64,000 nt of DNA. Origin: Natronorubrum bangense (GTDB lineage: Archaea; Halobacteriota; Halobacteria; Halobacteriales; Natrialbaceae). The translations under genes were made by a program, and so were the position numbers. The notes under the pieces are model-generated. The model was given only the letters and a program-made list of their open reading frames with translations. It was not told where the DNA came from and did no database searches. This document shows, in pieces, positions 63,594-64,000 of this stretch; the first letter of the stretch is position 1; every line of letters begins with the position of its first letter. The stretch is taken from assembly GCF_004799645.1 (NCBI RefSeq), contig NZ_CP031305.1, forward strand, positions 2,728,001 through 2,792,000, written 5' to 3'.

Positions 63594-64000
63594 CTATTCG
63601 CGAGTGGCTTCTATCTCGGGTTCGCTATTATATTCACAATCGCATTCCCCGCAGAACATCGGAGCCTGCTCCTTGATCGTCTCACAATTGAACTCGCTGT
63701 AATTGTGTGCGATGACCTTCTTGATCTGTTCTCGGGTATATGCTTCATCGAACTCATCGTCGCCGCTAAACAACTCCACGATCACGTCGACCGGGACGTT
63801 CTTCGCAGTGAGATGGGCGATGACGTTTAATTCCATCGCGTGACTTGCCGCCCCGTAGCTGAATTTATCAGCTCGGTCTCTGTATCCACTGATACACGGC
63901 TTTCCGTGCATCAAGAAGGGCAAGTCGTCGATCGTAATGTTCTCGTTCTGTTCCTTCTCGTACCGCTTGACTGCCTTCGGATCATAGTTACTCGAGCTGA
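63594..64000 (-). CDS. PriL-like Fe-S domain protein, probably part of a primase (partial)
   Basis: The frame continues past the right edge, so the N-terminus is missing; a TTG at 63921 inside it is not the start. Visible: NENITIDDLPFLMHGKPCISGYRD, then DEAYTREQIKKVIAHNYSEFNCETIKEQAPMFCGECDC. The spaced cysteines (PCI, NCETI, FCGEC) match the Fe-S domain of archaeal/eukaryotic large primase subunits. Such a domain is expected behind an AEP primase in a viral replication module. Confidence 0.65.
   Translation of the reverse strand, partial: SSSNYDPKAVKRYEKEQNENITIDDLPFLMHGKPCISGYRDRADKFSYGAASHAMELNVIAHLTAKNVPVDVIVELFSGDDEFDEAYTREQIKKVIAHNYSEFNCETIKEQAPMFCGECDCEYNSEPEIEATRE

Larger units (their letters stand above)
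47425..64000. mobile_element. putative integrated virus or virus-derived element (left part)
   Basis: Begins at the 3' end of tRNA-Trp and runs off the right edge. Signs: AT-richer sequence with different codon use; dense leftward array of small genes with ATGA/TAATG overlaps; viral-type replication genes (family B polymerase with intein, PriL-like domain, Cas4-like nuclease, phosphoesterase); and a nuclease/methyltransferase cargo gene next to the tRNA. No integrase or second copy of the tRNA 3' end is in the window, so integration is inferred. Confidence 0.65.

Noticed and set aside
47425..64000. CRISPR array or integrase in the element
   Set aside because: No regularly spaced direct repeats with spacers and no tyrosine recombinase motifs are visible in this part.
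47425..64000. Second copy of the tRNA-Trp 3' end inside the window
   Set aside because: No other match to the last 15-20 bases of the tRNA gene was seen on reading the right part.

Overview
The window is from a haloarchaeon (class Halobacteria; a Natrialbales-type genome such as Natrinema or Haloterrigena is my best guess, not proven). The evidence is a GC-rich sequence, very acidic proteins, short or absent 5' leaders behind TATA-like boxes, twin-arginine lipoproteins with a haloarchaeal lipobox, and an intron-containing tRNA-Trp typical of the group.

Positions 1-47,200 are ordinary chromosome. In order: a membrane-protein tail; glycine cleavage genes gcvT-gcvH; a NYN nuclease; a TatD-like hydrolase; an ATP-PPase of the PAPS reductase family; an aldo-keto reductase; an RNA m5C methyltransferase with a PUA-like partner; Bax1 and XPB of the archaeal repair pair (separated here); the c-di-AMP synthase DacZ; a Na+/solute symporter with a 46-residue partner; the heat-shock genes grpE, dnaK and dnaJ; purine salvage and uptake (hpt, NCS2 permease); a SAMP-type modifier; a tungsten aldehyde:ferredoxin oxidoreductase; a ThiF/YcaO cyclodehydratase-like protein; a second symporter operon; cytidylate kinase; an acyl-CoA ligase; and guaB. 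Small palindromic repeats sit in several intergenic gaps.

At 47,249-47,424 lies tRNA-Trp(CCA). Its roughly 102-nt intron carries two guide segments that pair to the tRNA so that C34 and U39 fall exactly at the N+5 position, so the intron doubles as a box C/D RNA.

From the 3' end of that tRNA to the right edge the sequence becomes visibly AT-richer and looks like an integrated virus or virus-derived element cut by the window edge. Its left end holds a repeat-bearing non-coding stretch and a 1,289-residue fused nuclease/methyltransferase of the type IIG kind. From 64,000 down to 52,270 runs a dense leftward cluster with many ATGA or TAATG overlaps: a PriL-like Fe-S domain, a wHTH-phosphoesterase fusion, several tiny zinc-ribbon and acidic proteins, a HAD phosphatase, a DUF1599-like protein, a Cas4-like nuclease, a possible tRNA-guanine-transglycosylase-like (DpdA-type) protein, and a family B DNA polymerase split by a LAGLIDADG intein at the pol-c site. 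This reads as a self-contained replication and nucleotide-modification module. No integrase and no second att copy are visible, so the integrated state is inferred.
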